Source: Desulfobulbaceae bacterium
GTDB lineage: Bacteria; Desulfobacterota; Desulfobulbia; Desulfobulbales; DAOVSZ01
Direction of reading: 5' to 3'
Length of the DNA stretch: 32,066 bases
Assembly (NCBI GenBank): GCA_030627725.1
Contig: DAOVSZ010000002.1
Coordinates: 1 to 32,066, forward strand
Numbering within the stretch: position 1 is the first letter of the stretch; every line of letters starts with the position of its first letter. The translations under genes were made by a program, and so were the position numbers. This document shows positions 7,407-16,341 of this stretch, piece after piece. The notes below the pieces were generated by a model. The model was not told the origin of the DNA, ran no database searches, and worked only from the letters and a program-made list of their open reading frames with translations.

Positions 7407-9292
7407 AGCAAGCCGATTTTTTTCAAATGCACCTGCAGAACGGAGATCGCGGCCGGTGTTATTCCTGAGATTCGCGAGGCCTGTCCCAGTGACTTCGGCC
7501 GGATCCTGGTCAATTTCTCAACAACCTCATTGGACAATCCTGAAAATTCCGCATAATCGATTTCTTCCGGCAGGGCAACAGACTCGATCCTCTTGAACCT
7601 CTCCACCTGTTCCATCTGACGCTCAATATACCCCTTGTACTTCACCTGGACCTGGACCTCGTGGCTGACATCATCTGAAATCCCGGACTCAATATCAATC
7701 AGGTCTTTCAGATCATCAAACGTGAGTTCCGGTCGACGCATAAGGTCGGACAATTTTACAGGCTGCTTCAGCGGCACGCTGCCCAATTCCGTAAGGAGCA
7801 CATTCACCTCCTGTCCGGGCTTCACCGTTGTTGCCTCCAGATGAGAAATGGTCTTTTCAACAGCTTCTCGTTTTGCCTGAAAAGCCTCATAGGTCTTTTG
7901 ATCGACCAGCCCCAGTTCATAGCCGATGTCCCGTAGCCTAAGGTCGGCATTGTCTTCCCGGAGCAGAAGCCTGTATTCCGCCCGCGAGGTAAAAAGACGA
8001 TACGGCTCTTTTGTTCCCAGAGTCACCAGATCATCGATCAATACACCGATATAGGCCTGGGCCCGGTCCAGTATCAGCGGCTCCTCGTTTCCGGCATATT
8101 TGACCGCATTAATTCCCGCCACAAGCCCCTGCGCCGCCGCCTCTTCATATCCGGAAGTACCGTTGATCTGCCCGGCCAGAAACAGTCCCGAAATCCGTTT
8201 CGTCTCAAGAGAGGGAGTAAGCTCCAGCGGATCAACATAATCATACTCTATCGCATATCCGGGCCGTATCATCTTGACCTGCTCAAGACCCTTTATGCTC
8301 TTAAGCATTGCCATCTGTACATCAACAGGTAGACTTGTCGGCACACCGTTAGGATATACCTCGACCGTGTCTATGCCTTCCGGCTCAAGGAATATCTGGT
8401 GTCGTTCCTTTTCAGGGAACCGCATTACCTTATCTTCCACAGAGGGACAATAACGGGCGCCGACACCTTCTATGATCCCGGCGTACATCGGAGACCGGTC
8501 CGTGCCTGCCCTGATGATATCGTGGGTTTTCCGGTTGGTATATGTAATATGGCATGGAAACTGGGGAAGCGCAGGACTGCCTGTCGTTGAAAAAGAAAAA
8601 TAACATGGCGGGTCATCACTGTATTGGGCTTCCAGAACAGAGTAATCGATGGTTGTCGCATCAAGCCTCGGCGTTGTGCCCGTCTTCATCCTGCCCATCG
8701 CAAATCCCAGTTCCTTCAGATGGCCAGGCAGCTTCAACGACGGCACATCTCCCATCCTGCCGGCAGGAAAATTCTTGAGTCCGATATGAATCAGTCCGTT
8801 TAAGAAGGTGCCGGTGACAATGATGACCGCCTTGGCCTTTATGACCTCATCAAGAGAGGTAACAGCCCCTGCCACACGCCCCTCTTCTATCAGCAACCGG
8901 TCAACTGTTGCCTGTTTTATGTCGAGCCCTTCCTGTCTCTCCAGCACGGACTTCATGCGAAGCCGGTATAAGAGCCGGTCTGCCTGAGCGCGCGACGACC
9001 AGACCGCAGGGCCTTTGCTGGTATTAAGCCGGCGAAACTGGATGGCGGTGGCATCGATGTTTCTGGCCATTTCGCCACCCAAGGCATCTATCTCCTTTAC
9101 CAGATGGCCTTTGGCCAGACCGCCGATGGCCGGATTACAGGACATGGCCCCGATGCTGTCGACATTGATCACACAGATCGCTGTCTTACAGCCCATCCTG
9201 GCGGCGGCAAGCGCCGCCTCACATCCGGCATGACCCGCTCCTACCACCAGAACATCATAGGCATTATCACGAAACTCCATCACGTTTCCCAT
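7403..9292 (-). CDS. mnmG: tRNA uridine-5-carboxymethylaminomethyl modification enzyme MnmG
   Basis: A 629-residue FAD enzyme (formerly GidA) that, with the GTPase MnmE, installs the cmnm5 group on wobble uridine of certain tRNAs. The N-terminal dinucleotide fold reads VVGAGHAGCEAALAAARMG. The family signatures SCNPAIGGLAKGHLVKEIDALGG and FLAGQINGTSGYEEAAAQG are intact. The C-terminal helical domain ends in the usual ARISGITPAAISVLQVHLKK. The length is normal. The start is either 9292 or the internal ATG at 9280; neither has a good ribosome site, and both overlap the trkH end, so translation is probably coupled to trkH. mnmE is not in the window. Confidence 0.97.
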   Translation of the reverse strand: MGNVMEFRDNAYDVLVVGAGHAGCEAALAAARMGCKTAICVINVDSIGAMSCNPAIGGLAKGHLVKEIDALGGEMARNIDATAIQFRRLNTSKGPAVWSSRAQADRLLYRLRMKSVLERQEGLDIKQATVDRLLIEEGRVAGAVTSLDEVIKAKAVIIVTGTFLNGLIHIGLKNFPAGRMGDVPSLKLPGHLKELGFAMGRMKTGTTPRLDATTIDYSVLEAQYSDDPPCYFSFSTTGSPALPQFPCHITYTNRKTHDIIRAGTDRSPMYAGIIEGVGARYCPSVEDKVMRFPEKERHQIFLEPEGIDTVEVYPNGVPTSLPVDVQMAMLKSIKGLEQVKMIRPGYAIEYDYVDPLELTPSLETKRISGLFLAGQINGTSGYEEAAAQGLVAGINAVKYAGNEEPLILDRAQAYIGVLIDDLVTLGTKEPYRLFTSRAEYRLLLREDNADLRLRDIGYELGLVDQKTYEAFQAKREAVEKTISHLEATTVKPGQEVNVLLTELGSVPLKQPVKLSDLMRRPELTFDDLKDLIDIESGISDDVSHEVQVQVKYKGYIERQMEQVERFKRIESVALPEEIDYAEFSGLSNEVVEKLTRIRPKSLGQASRISGITPAAISVLQVHLKKIGLL

Positions 9293-10775
9293 TTTTTATC
9301 TGCTGCCAGCGAAAGACCGGCTTGCGGGCCATGGCCCAGAACCCGGGGGTCAATAATACCGCCACGGTGTAAAGCTCCAGTCTCCCGGCCAGCATGCAGA
9401 AAATCAATACGCATTTTGCCAGGACAGGAAGATGACCGAAATTCTGGGCCGGCCCGACCAGATGCAGACCAGGACCGATATTATTGAGTGTAGCAATAAC
9501 AGCCGTAATTCCGGTTACAATATCAACTCCTGTTGCCGTCACAAGCAGGCTCGCAAATATAAAAAAGGCGCTATACAACGAAAAAAAACCAAGAATGGCG
9601 ACTTTTACCTCCCGGGGGACCCTCACTCTCCCCATCTTGATCGTACCGACCGCCTTTGGATGCACAAGAGTATGCAGCTGCAAACGGGCATATTTGAAAA
9701 AAAGAAGAAAGCGGAACACCTTGATCCCGCCGCCGGTTGACCCGCCACAACCGCCGACAAACATGAGCGAGACGAGCAGGACCTTACACACCGGGGGCCA
9801 ATGGTCAAAATCAGCCGTGCCGAAACCGGTCGTCGTGAGGATTGAGACGACCTGAAAAGAGACCGCCCTGGCATTATCCTGAATATGCTCATAGATCCCG
9901 CCAAAGGCATTGGCGACCATGATTATCACGACGGCAACAACGATCAGACTTACGTACAGCTTAAATTCTTCGCTTTTCCAATAGGAGGACACCCGGCCCC
10001 TGATGAGGCCCTGATAGTGGAGTGAAAAATTGACCCCGGCCAGAAACATGAAAATGATAATGACTGTTTCTATATACACGGACTGAAAATGCCCGACACT
10101 CTCGGTATGGGTCGAAAAGCCTCCTGTTGCCAGGGTGGCGAATGAATGACAGAGAGCATCATAAAACGTCAGCCCGCCAAGCATGAGAAGGAGAATCTCG
10201 ACAAGCGTGAACAGAACATAAACGGTCCACAAAATTCTGGCGGTATCCTGAATCCGCGGCGCCAGCCGGTCTTTGGTCGGACCCGGCATTTCCGCCTGAA
10301 ACAACTGCATCCCGCCGGCGCCCAAGAGCGGCAGGATAGCAAGCGAGAGAACGATAATACCCATGCCGCCAAGCCAGTGGGTTGTGGCGCGCCAGAGCAG
10401 GACGCTCTCCGGCAACACCTCGATCTTCTCCAGGATTGTTGAACCGGTAGTGGTAAAACCTGACATCGATTCAAAAAAACAATCCACAAACGAAGGAACC
10501 TGACCGGAAAAATAAAAAGGGAGGGCGCCCAGAAAGGCAAGTCCAACCCAGCTTAAGACAACAACCGCAAAACCATCCCGGAACCCCAGGTCCTCGTCAG
10601 CGACAAAGAGAGCGACAAGTATTCCGCCAAGCAAGGCGCCCAAGGCAGAACTGAGCAAAAAGGCCTTCACCATGCCGTCGCTGTAATAGATACTGAAGGG
10701 GATGGGAATAAGCAGAAAAAAAGAAAGCAGGATCAGGAGCTTGCCAATTACGTTTAAGACTCCGCCGGTTCGCAT
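9267..10775 (-). CDS. trkH: Trk-type potassium uptake channel subunit TrkH
   Basis: A 502-residue potassium-translocating membrane protein. The four selectivity-filter loops of the family are recognisable: SGFTTTGST, ATGGFST, LTTTGFGT and LNNIGPG. Around ten to twelve hydrophobic segments span the whole protein. It acts with the cytoplasmic NAD(H)/nucleotide-binding gating subunit TrkA, whose gene ends 5 bases upstream. A CGGAG ribosome site lies inside the trkA stop region, 9 bases before the ATG. The 3' end overlaps mnmG by 26 bases. Confidence 0.96.
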   Translation of the reverse strand: MRTGGVLNVIGKLLILLSFFLLIPIPFSIYYSDGMVKAFLLSSALGALLGGILVALFVADEDLGFRDGFAVVVLSWVGLAFLGALPFYFSGQVPSFVDCFFESMSGFTTTGSTILEKIEVLPESVLLWRATTHWLGGMGIIVLSLAILPLLGAGGMQLFQAEMPGPTKDRLAPRIQDTARILWTVYVLFTLVEILLLMLGGLTFYDALCHSFATLATGGFSTHTESVGHFQSVYIETVIIIFMFLAGVNFSLHYQGLIRGRVSSYWKSEEFKLYVSLIVVAVVIIMVANAFGGIYEHIQDNARAVSFQVVSILTTTGFGTADFDHWPPVCKVLLVSLMFVGGCGGSTGGGIKVFRFLLFFKYARLQLHTLVHPKAVGTIKMGRVRVPREVKVAILGFFSLYSAFFIFASLLVTATGVDIVTGITAVIATLNNIGPGLHLVGPAQNFGHLPVLAKCVLIFCMLAGRLELYTVAVLLTPGFWAMARKPVFRWQQIKNGKRDGVS

Positions 10776-10780
10776 ATTTT

Positions 10781-12130
10781 TTACTCCGCGGCAAAATACT
10801 CTTCAACGGCATGGAGGGCGTCTTTCGTGAAAAAGATAACCAGATTGTCATCAGGCTGCAGCCTGGTGTCTCCCGAAGGGATAAGCACCTGCCGGTCACC
10901 GCCGTTTCTGACAATCGCCCCGACAATGGCGCCTCTCGGGAAAGAAAGGGATTTGATGGGAACATCCCGGAAGAGGTCCCGGTCCGGCACCTTGATTTCA
11001 ATGACCTCGGCATCACTTCCAAGGAGCGTTGCCACGGAAACGATCGTTCCCCCGCCGCGGACAAAACGTAAGATCATATTAGCAGCCACCTGCCGGGGGC
11101 TCAAGGCGACATCAATGCCGAGCTTACCGAGAAGCGGCACAAAATCAGGCCGGCTGATATGAGTAATGCATTTCGTGGCGCCGTGATGTTTGCCGAGCAG
11201 ACTGGAAAGAATATTTGTCGTATCGCTATCGGTCACGGATATAACAAGATCAGCGCGATCAATCCCTTCCTCGAGCAGATCATGCGCTTCAAGCCCGTTA
11301 CAGTTCAGCACCACCGTTTTTTCCAGCTTTTCGCTTAAGTACTCGCAATGCACGGCATCCTTCTCAACCAGGGTCACGCTGATATTTTTCTGTTCCATCC
11401 GGCGGGCAACCAGATAGCCGATGGAGCCTCCGCCAATGACAAAAACCTTGTCAGGAGAACGGCTTTCAAAATGAAAAAAATCTTCGACAGCAGAGATATC
11501 TTTTTCCCTCGTCACAAGATAAATCTTGTCGCCCGCTTCTATCTTGTCGTCACCTCGGGGAATAATGGTCTCCTCTTCCCTCGTGATTGCGACAACAACC
11601 CCCTTGAGCTCTCCGAGCATGGAAAGAGACCTGCCGACGCGGGGATTTCCCTTGAACAGTTCATAGCCGAGAAGAACGACCTGCCCGTCGGCAAATTCGG
11701 CAATTTCAAAGGCATCCGACCTGGTGGAGAGCTTGATGATCTCATCGGTCATAGCCAGATCAGGACTGATCAAGAGATCAATTCCAAGCGCTTTTTCGCT
11801 TAACGGCACACCCTGAGAATAAAAGTCCTCATTCCGGACACGCGCGATCCTGGTCTTGACGTTGTATTGATTCGACATGATGCAGGCAACCAGGTTGACC
11901 TCATCGCTGTCGGTAACAGCGATAAAAAGATCGGTCTGATGTATCCCCGCCTCTTCAAGGACCTTAGCTGACGCGCCACTGCCGTGGATCGTCAGGATGT
12001 TCAGGTCTTTTTCAATTCGGCGCAACTTTCCCTTGTCGTTATCAACCAGCACCACTGCCTGGCCTTCGCCTGAAAGCTTTTCACTTAAGTGATAACCGAC
12101 CATGCCGGCGCCAACAATCATGATACGCAA
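10781..12130 (-). CDS. trkA: Trk potassium transporter regulatory subunit TrkA
   Basis: A 449-residue cytoplasmic gating protein with two RCK halves. Each has a Rossmann fold (MIVGAGMVGYHLSEKL at the start, VFVIGGGSIGYLVARRM near residue 235) followed by a TrkA-C domain. The start codon is TTG at 12130, supported by GGGAGG six bases upstream; the first internal ATG, three codons on, is spaced too far from that site. It is the first gene of trkA-trkH-mnmG. Duplicated TrkA-N/TrkA-C is the normal architecture of full-length TrkA, so nothing is missing. Confidence 0.96.
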   Translation of the reverse strand: MRIMIVGAGMVGYHLSEKLSGEGQAVVLVDNDKGKLRRIEKDLNILTIHGSGASAKVLEEAGIHQTDLFIAVTDSDEVNLVACIMSNQYNVKTRIARVRNEDFYSQGVPLSEKALGIDLLISPDLAMTDEIIKLSTRSDAFEIAEFADGQVVLLGYELFKGNPRVGRSLSMLGELKGVVVAITREEETIIPRGDDKIEAGDKIYLVTREKDISAVEDFFHFESRSPDKVFVIGGGSIGYLVARRMEQKNISVTLVEKDAVHCEYLSEKLEKTVVLNCNGLEAHDLLEEGIDRADLVISVTDSDTTNILSSLLGKHHGATKCITHISRPDFVPLLGKLGIDVALSPRQVAANMILRFVRGGGTIVSVATLLGSDAEVIEIKVPDRDLFRDVPIKSLSFPRGAIVGAIVRNGGDRQVLIPSGDTRLQPDDNLVIFFTKDALHAVEEYFAAE

Positions 12131-12261
12131 TAGGAACCTCCCGGAAAAAAAGGGGCTATTATAAATGGCCGATGGATTTTTTGCAAATTAAAGCTGAAAA
12201 GAGAGATTGCGATACAGGAAATCAAAAGGATTTTTTTTTAATAAACAGAAAAATCATCGAC

Positions 12262-12411
12262 TTTAAACGAATACAGGTGACGAAGATGGTCACAGATAAG
12301 CGCAGACTTCGAGCAGGGTGGATGACTATAGTAGACTATGTCGGAGTCTCGCAAGCTCGCTTACCTGGACGCACTGATCGTGGCCAGATTCGGTGCCTGT
12401 ATTCGTTTAAA
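12262..12411. repeat. 150-bp inverted-repeat element B
   Basis: The arms 12262-12284 and 12389-12411 are reverse complements over 23 bases with three mismatches (outer ends TTTAAACGAATACAGG). The inside shares GGAGTCTC, GCTTACCTG-ACG and GACTATAG/CTATGT blocks with element A, in similar order, although the terminal arms differ. The right arm abuts the FmdB stop codon. The left side faces the trkA start across 130 bases that contain no gene. Confidence 0.65.
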
Positions 12412-12412
12412 A

Positions 12413-12727
12413 TTAGTCGCTGATCTTTTTATGCAGATGCGGCATCGTCTCGGGTTTGGATGCGTCCCAGATCTTGCTTTCATTGCCGGTTGCGGTCACG
12501 TTCTCATACACGCCATTATCTCGCTTGACAAGCTTGGTGAAGCCTGCGCTCTTCAGGTCGCTGTTGGTTTTGGGTGTATTAACAGCGACAAGGGAGATAA
12601 GCCGTTTTACTTCCTGGCCGCACTCAGGACACTTTACAAGCTTTTCACAGGTGATCGACTGGGTGAGTTCAAAGACCTTGCCCCGACTGCACCCATTGTT
12701 GCAATGTTCATATTCGTAAACAGGCAT
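12413..12727 (-). CDS. FmdB-family zinc-ribbon protein
   Basis: A 104-residue protein of the FmdB/putative regulatory family. It starts MPVYEYEHC, with the zinc ligands C9, C13, C33 and C36 (CPECG). The rest is polar and probably disordered (VTATGNESKIWDASKPE). Typical FmdB proteins have CxxC in the first pair; here the spacing is C-x3-C (HCNNGC). The family is widespread in Desulfobacterota and has no firm function. Its stop touches the right arm of the inverted repeat at 12262-12411, which might serve as its transcript end. Confidence 0.8.
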   Translation of the reverse strand: MPVYEYEHCNNGCSRGKVFELTQSITCEKLVKCPECGQEVKRLISLVAVNTPKTNSDLKSAGFTKLVKRDNGVYENVTATGNESKIWDASKPETMPHLHKKISD

Positions 12728-12787
12728 GGCAGCGTTCTCATGTAACAGTACATTTACGTTTTAGCAATCAGCCGTATATCAGCATCT

Positions 12788-13597
12788 TTATTGGACGAGA
12801 AGAACCAAAAAAACTATTCCGGCGACGAGAAATCGATAGTAGGCAAAGACTTCAAAGGAGCGTGTTCTGATATATTTGAGAAGAAAGGCGATAAAAAGAT
12901 AGCCTGAAAGGGCCGCTGTCACGATGCCTGAAAGAAAAAACAAAAGCTGTCCATCAGATATCCCATGTTGAAGTATCTCCGGGACATGGTATATCCCGGC
13001 GCCAAAAATTATCGGTGCGGAGAGAAGAAAGGAGAACCTGGCAACCGCCTGTCTGTCAAGGCCGAGGAAAAGCCCCGCTGTCATGGTAATGCCACTTCGC
13101 GACACACCGGGAACAAGCGCAAAGGCCTGGGAGAATCCGATAAAAAGCACATCCACAAAAGTGATTGAACCGAGGTCCCGATTATGCCTGCCGACCTTTT
13201 CCGACCAGAGGAGAAGCGCCCCTCCTCCTGCCAGAGCGCAGGCGACAATTGCCGGCTGACGCAAAAACGTTTTTGCAGCCCCTCCCCATACCAGTCCGGC
13301 AATAACTGCCGGCACTGTAGCCACACAGATAAACAGAGCCAGTTTCCGCATCTGTTTTTCATTATCCCCCTGAGCCGTGAAATAAAACACAGCCCTTGCC
13401 ATTGCAACAAAATCATGACGGAAATAGACAAGAATCGCCATGACGGTCCCAAGATGCAGGGCAACATCAAAGACCAGTCCCGCCTGTTCAACCTCCAAAA
13501 AAGCCTCCATCAACACAAGATGCCCGGAACTGGAAATCGGCAGAAACTCGGTTGCTCCTTGGAGGAGACCTAAAAAGACAGCATAGAAATAATCCAT
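12788..13597 (-). CDS. uppP: Undecaprenyl-diphosphatase
   Basis: A 269-residue membrane enzyme (BacA) that recycles undecaprenyl pyrophosphate to the monophosphate carrier for peptidoglycan and O-antigen synthesis, and gives bacitracin tolerance. The two family signatures are intact: LQGATEFLPISSSGHL (residues 12-27, with catalytic Glu and His) and PGVSRSGITM about two-thirds along (Ser/Arg). Length and the roughly eight membrane segments match the family. It sits between a terminator upstream and the FmdB gene downstream; the ribosome site before the ATG is weak. Confidence 0.96.
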   Translation of the reverse strand: MDYFYAVFLGLLQGATEFLPISSSGHLVLMEAFLEVEQAGLVFDVALHLGTVMAILVYFRHDFVAMARAVFYFTAQGDNEKQMRKLALFICVATVPAVIAGLVWGGAAKTFLRQPAIVACALAGGGALLLWSEKVGRHNRDLGSITFVDVLFIGFSQAFALVPGVSRSGITMTAGLFLGLDRQAVARFSFLLSAPIIFGAGIYHVPEILQHGISDGQLLFFLSGIVTAALSGYLFIAFLLKYIRTRSFEVFAYYRFLVAGIVFLVLLVQ

Positions 13598-13685
13598 GGG
13601 CTGAAACTGTTGGGGGAAAAATTTTATGCGTCAACTATGCGCGATATCAAAAAACGCATCAACAAGCATTTTCAAGGACTGGTAC

Positions 13686-13725
13686 AAAAAAAAAGTCGCC
13701 CGGCCATCCATGCCCGGCGACTTTT
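13686..13725 (-). terminator. Strong terminator after the 70-aa secreted protein gene
   Basis: On the minus strand a 14-bp stem (AAAAGTCGCC...GGCGACTTTT, one internal mismatch) with a 7-base loop is followed by nine T in all. The stem ends in A/T on both sides, so it could also stop transcripts on the plus strand. Confidence 0.9.
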
Positions 13726-13757
13726 CTACAGAAAGTGCTTTTTTCAAACTATTGGAA

Positions 13758-13970
13758 TTAGCAGCCTTCCATTTGTTTCTTTTTCTTCTTGGTGATGCTG
13801 ACCTTATCTCCGACCTTCAGTTTGCCGGCTTTTTTCTCGTTGCAGTCTTTCAGGACAAGATTGCCACCATCAATAGATTCTACGGTGCATTTGAACTTTG
13901 CATAGCTGATGCCCACAGATGTCAACGTAAAACCAATAACCAAAGCCAGCGTAAGTAATTTCTTGCTCAT
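13758..13970 (-). CDS. Small secreted protein of unknown function, 70 aa
   Basis: I do not recognise the family. The protein has a clear signal peptide (MSKKLLTLALVIGFTLTSVG, cleavage after SYA at 24). The mature protein is about 46 residues and has a beta-rich OB-like pattern (FKCTVESIDGGNLVLKDC, KLKVGDKVSITKKKKK). Three cysteines (C28, the one in LKDC, and the last residue) are present, an odd number for an exported protein. AAGGAG lies 9 bases before the ATG, and a strong terminator follows, so it is its own transcription unit. The TlpA-like thioredoxin next upstream could act on its thiols; that is speculation. Confidence 0.75.
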   Translation of the reverse strand: MSKKLLTLALVIGFTLTSVGISYAKFKCTVESIDGGNLVLKDCNEKKAGKLKVGDKVSITKKKKKQMEGC

Positions 13971-14067
13971 TCTTTCCGTCTCCTTGTTTTGATTAGTAAA
14001 ATTGCAACTGTTTAAAAAATATAAGTTCTATACAATCGTCAAAATGTCAATAAAGAAAAGCTTTGTT

Positions 14068-14580
14068 TCAATGCATCAACGCATTAATATCTCGTTCAAA
14101 GACCTTATGGTCGACAAGTCCGGGATAGCTCTGGATAAGATTGCCTGCCCGATCAAACAGAAATGAGACCGGTACGCCGAAGATGCCGCCAAAGTCCTTG
14201 GCGACCTTAGAGTCCCCCATGACAACCGGATAGTTGATCTGTTTTCTTTCAACAAAATTCGAGACTCTCGACATGCTGCGGTCCATTGAGATGCCGATCA
14301 CGGAAAAACCCTGCGGCCCGAACTGTTCCTGCAGACGCATAAGGGCCGGGATCTCCAACCGGCATGGTCTGCAGCTGGTCGCCCAGAAATTCACCAGAAC
14401 GATCTTTCCCCTGTAATCACGAGCATCAACAATAGACGTATCTGTTACCGACGGAAGGAGAAATCCCGGCGCATTGGCGGCGCTACAGAGAGTGGCATCT
14501 CCTAAAAGGGAAAAAACCAGCATAACAAAACAGAGCGCGATATTTTTAAAGTTATACATATGATAAAAAGCCGAGAACAT
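14068..14580 (-). CDS. TlpA-like periplasmic thioredoxin
   Basis: A 170-residue exported thioredoxin-fold protein of the TlpA/ResA (AhpC-TSA/redoxin) type, probably reducing periplasmic disulfides such as those of apocytochromes. The active site is C70-R-P-C73 in FWATSCRPCRLEIPAL, and the resolving-side loop is GVPVSFLFDRAG. I chose the ATG at 14580 because GGAAGG lies 8 bases before it and the protein then begins with a signal-anchor (NIALCFVMLVFSLLGDATLC). A longer reading frame starting at 14643 exists but has no ribosome site and would bury the signal. No cytochrome-maturation genes are adjacent. Confidence 0.85.
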   Translation of the reverse strand: MFSAFYHMYNFKNIALCFVMLVFSLLGDATLCSAANAPGFLLPSVTDTSIVDARDYRGKIVLVNFWATSCRPCRLEIPALMRLQEQFGPQGFSVIGISMDRSMSRVSNFVERKQINYPVVMGDSKVAKDFGGIFGVPVSFLFDRAGNLIQSYPGLVDHKVFERDINALMH

Positions 14581-14905
14581 TACTTTTGCCTTCCATGTCA
14601 GGGTCTGCTCAAAAGAGTGACTATCTCCACAAAATGTGGTCAATATTAATCGAGATCATCTCTTCATGCAAGGATTTGGAGGAATTTGGAGGAATTTAAC
14701 CAATTCTTAAAATTTTCGGAATCCTCCAGCGAAATAATTTATGGCACTTTGAAAAGTTGATATGTATCGTGAAAACCAGTTAATTATGAACATTTCTTGA
14801 TTCCTTCTATTATACTATAGACAGAAGGTTCTTTACTACTTTATAGATGAATAATTTGCGGATCCGTCAAAATCCGACATCCCTCTCTCTCACCGAGGAG
14901 TAGTT
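14581..14905. other. Gene-free stretch of 325 bases between divergent genes
   Basis: This is the control region between the TlpA-like gene and the MFS exporter. It holds a 10-bp tandem pair ATTTGGAGGA at 14674-14693 and an imperfect dyad CCTTCT...AGAAGG at 14803-14828 around TATACTATAG. It also includes the unused N-terminal extension of the TlpA frame. No further gene is visible. Confidence 0.5.
14803..14828. promoter_or_regulatory. Imperfect dyad upstream of the MFS gene
   Basis: CCTTCT and AGAAGG are reverse complements 14 bases apart, with an inner CTAT...ATAG symmetry. The inner part contains TATACT/TATAGA -10-like hexamers. It might be an operator overlapping the exporter promoter, but no regulator gene is nearby. 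Confidence 0.3.
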
Positions 14906-16339
14906 TTGCTCCAACCTGAAAAGAATAAGTGGCCGATATTCCTGACTGTTGCTGTCGGCGTCTTCATGTCCACCCTGGACAGCAGCATGGTCAATATTGC
15001 CCTTCCGTCCATTATGGATGAGTTTGCGAGCCCGCTGCAGACGACCGAATGGGTCGTCATGATCTATCTCTTGACCATTACATCAAGTTTGCTTGTATGG
15101 GGAAACCTGTCCGACCGAATTGGCCGCGGAAAAGTTTATTCTTCCGGCATGTTCATCTTTGCCGTCGGCTCGCTTGCCTGCGCTTACTCTCCCTCACTTT
15201 CATGGCTGATTGCCTCCCGTTTTCTCCAGGCACTCGGGGCCGCAATGATGATGTCAACAGGGCCGGCCATTATCAAGGAGACCTTCCCCCCTGAACAGCT
15301 TGGACGCAGTCTCGGGCTGATCGGAATTTCCGTTTCGCTCGGCTTGATGACCGGCCCCTCGCTGGGTGGTTTTCTGATCGAGTATTTCTCATGGCGGTCC
15401 ATCTTCTTTCTTACTGTTCCGATCGGTTTTCTTTTTTCCTATCTTGCCCGCGCTGTTATCCCGATGCACAAAAAATTAAAAATCACCAAACGGTTTGACT
15501 GGCTTGGCGGGGTCGCCTGGGCCATTACACTTCTCTTCGCTTCATTTGCCTTCAGCCATGCAACCTCTCCTGACTGGTCGTATCAGGCCTTAGTCCTTTT
15601 TCTCCTTGCCGCCGGGGTCAGTTTTTTTGTTTTTTATCGCCTGGAAACAATCACCCCTCATCCCTTGCTGCCCCTTCATCTCTTTCATCAAAAATTCTTC
15701 AGCGCAGCTATTTTCAGCGCTATCCTCTCTTTCACCGTCCTTTTTTCCGTCATTATGCTGACGCCTTTTTATCTCGATCGCGTGATCGGACTCTCAAGTT
15801 CACGCATCGGCCTGATCATGATGGCAATACCCATGACGGTTATGGGGGTGGCGCCGTTAGCAGGCTGGCTCTCAGACCATATCGGCGCGCGTTTTTTGTC
15901 AACCTTCGGCCTGCTCGTAAGTTCTGCCGGTCTTTTTTTGCTGGCCGGGCTGACGCCTGATTCTAGGCCGGTTGAAGTTGCGGCGCGGCTCGCCCTCTTA
16001 GGATGCGGGCAGGCCATGTTTCTCTCGCCAAACAGCGCATCCGTGCTGCGCCGGGTCAAAACAGAATTCACTGGCGCTTCTGCCGCCCTGCTCGCCACGG
16101 CAAGAAACCTTGGCATGCTCCTTGGAATCGCCCTGGCAGGGCTCGTCTTTACGGTCCTTTTCAGCCGCCTGACCGGTGGCCTGGACATGAAAGACTTCTC
16201 CACAGTCCATACAGACCATTTCATGTCGGCGCTGAAATATGCCTACCTGACAGCTGCCGCAACAGGCATTCTAGGTGCCCTGATCTCATGGATGCGTGGA
16301 AAGGGAAAAGCCAAAGCGATCGCCGGCCATAGGAAATGA
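14906..16339 (+). CDS. MFS multidrug exporter, DHA2 (14-TM, EmrB/QacA) family
   Basis: A 477-residue major facilitator. The first helix has LDSSMVNIALPSI with D25, the mark of the DHA2 drug:proton antiporters, and motif A appears as GNLSDRIGRGK. Hydrophobic segments run the full length, consistent with 14 helices. The start is TTG at 14906: a GAGGAG stands 5 bases upstream and no better ATG exists. No EmrA-like membrane-fusion partner or TetR/MarR regulator is adjacent. An imperfect dyad at 14803-14828 could be an operator. It ends two bases from the convergent FliK-like gene. Confidence 0.93.
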   Translation: MLQPEKNKWPIFLTVAVGVFMSTLDSSMVNIALPSIMDEFASPLQTTEWVVMIYLLTITSSLLVWGNLSDRIGRGKVYSSGMFIFAVGSLACAYSPSLSWLIASRFLQALGAAMMMSTGPAIIKETFPPEQLGRSLGLIGISVSLGLMTGPSLGGFLIEYFSWRSIFFLTVPIGFLFSYLARAVIPMHKKLKITKRFDWLGGVAWAITLLFASFAFSHATSPDWSYQALVLFLLAAGVSFFVFYRLETITPHPLLPLHLFHQKFFSAAIFSAILSFTVLFSVIMLTPFYLDRVIGLSSSRIGLIMMAIPMTVMGVAPLAGWLSDHIGARFLSTFGLLVSSAGLFLLAGLTPDSRPVEVAARLALLGCGQAMFLSPNSASVLRRVKTEFTGASAALLATARNLGMLLGIALAGLVFTVLFSRLTGGLDMKDFSTVHTDHFMSALKYAYLTAAATGILGALISWMRGKGKAKAIAGHRK

Positions 16340-16341
16340 TT

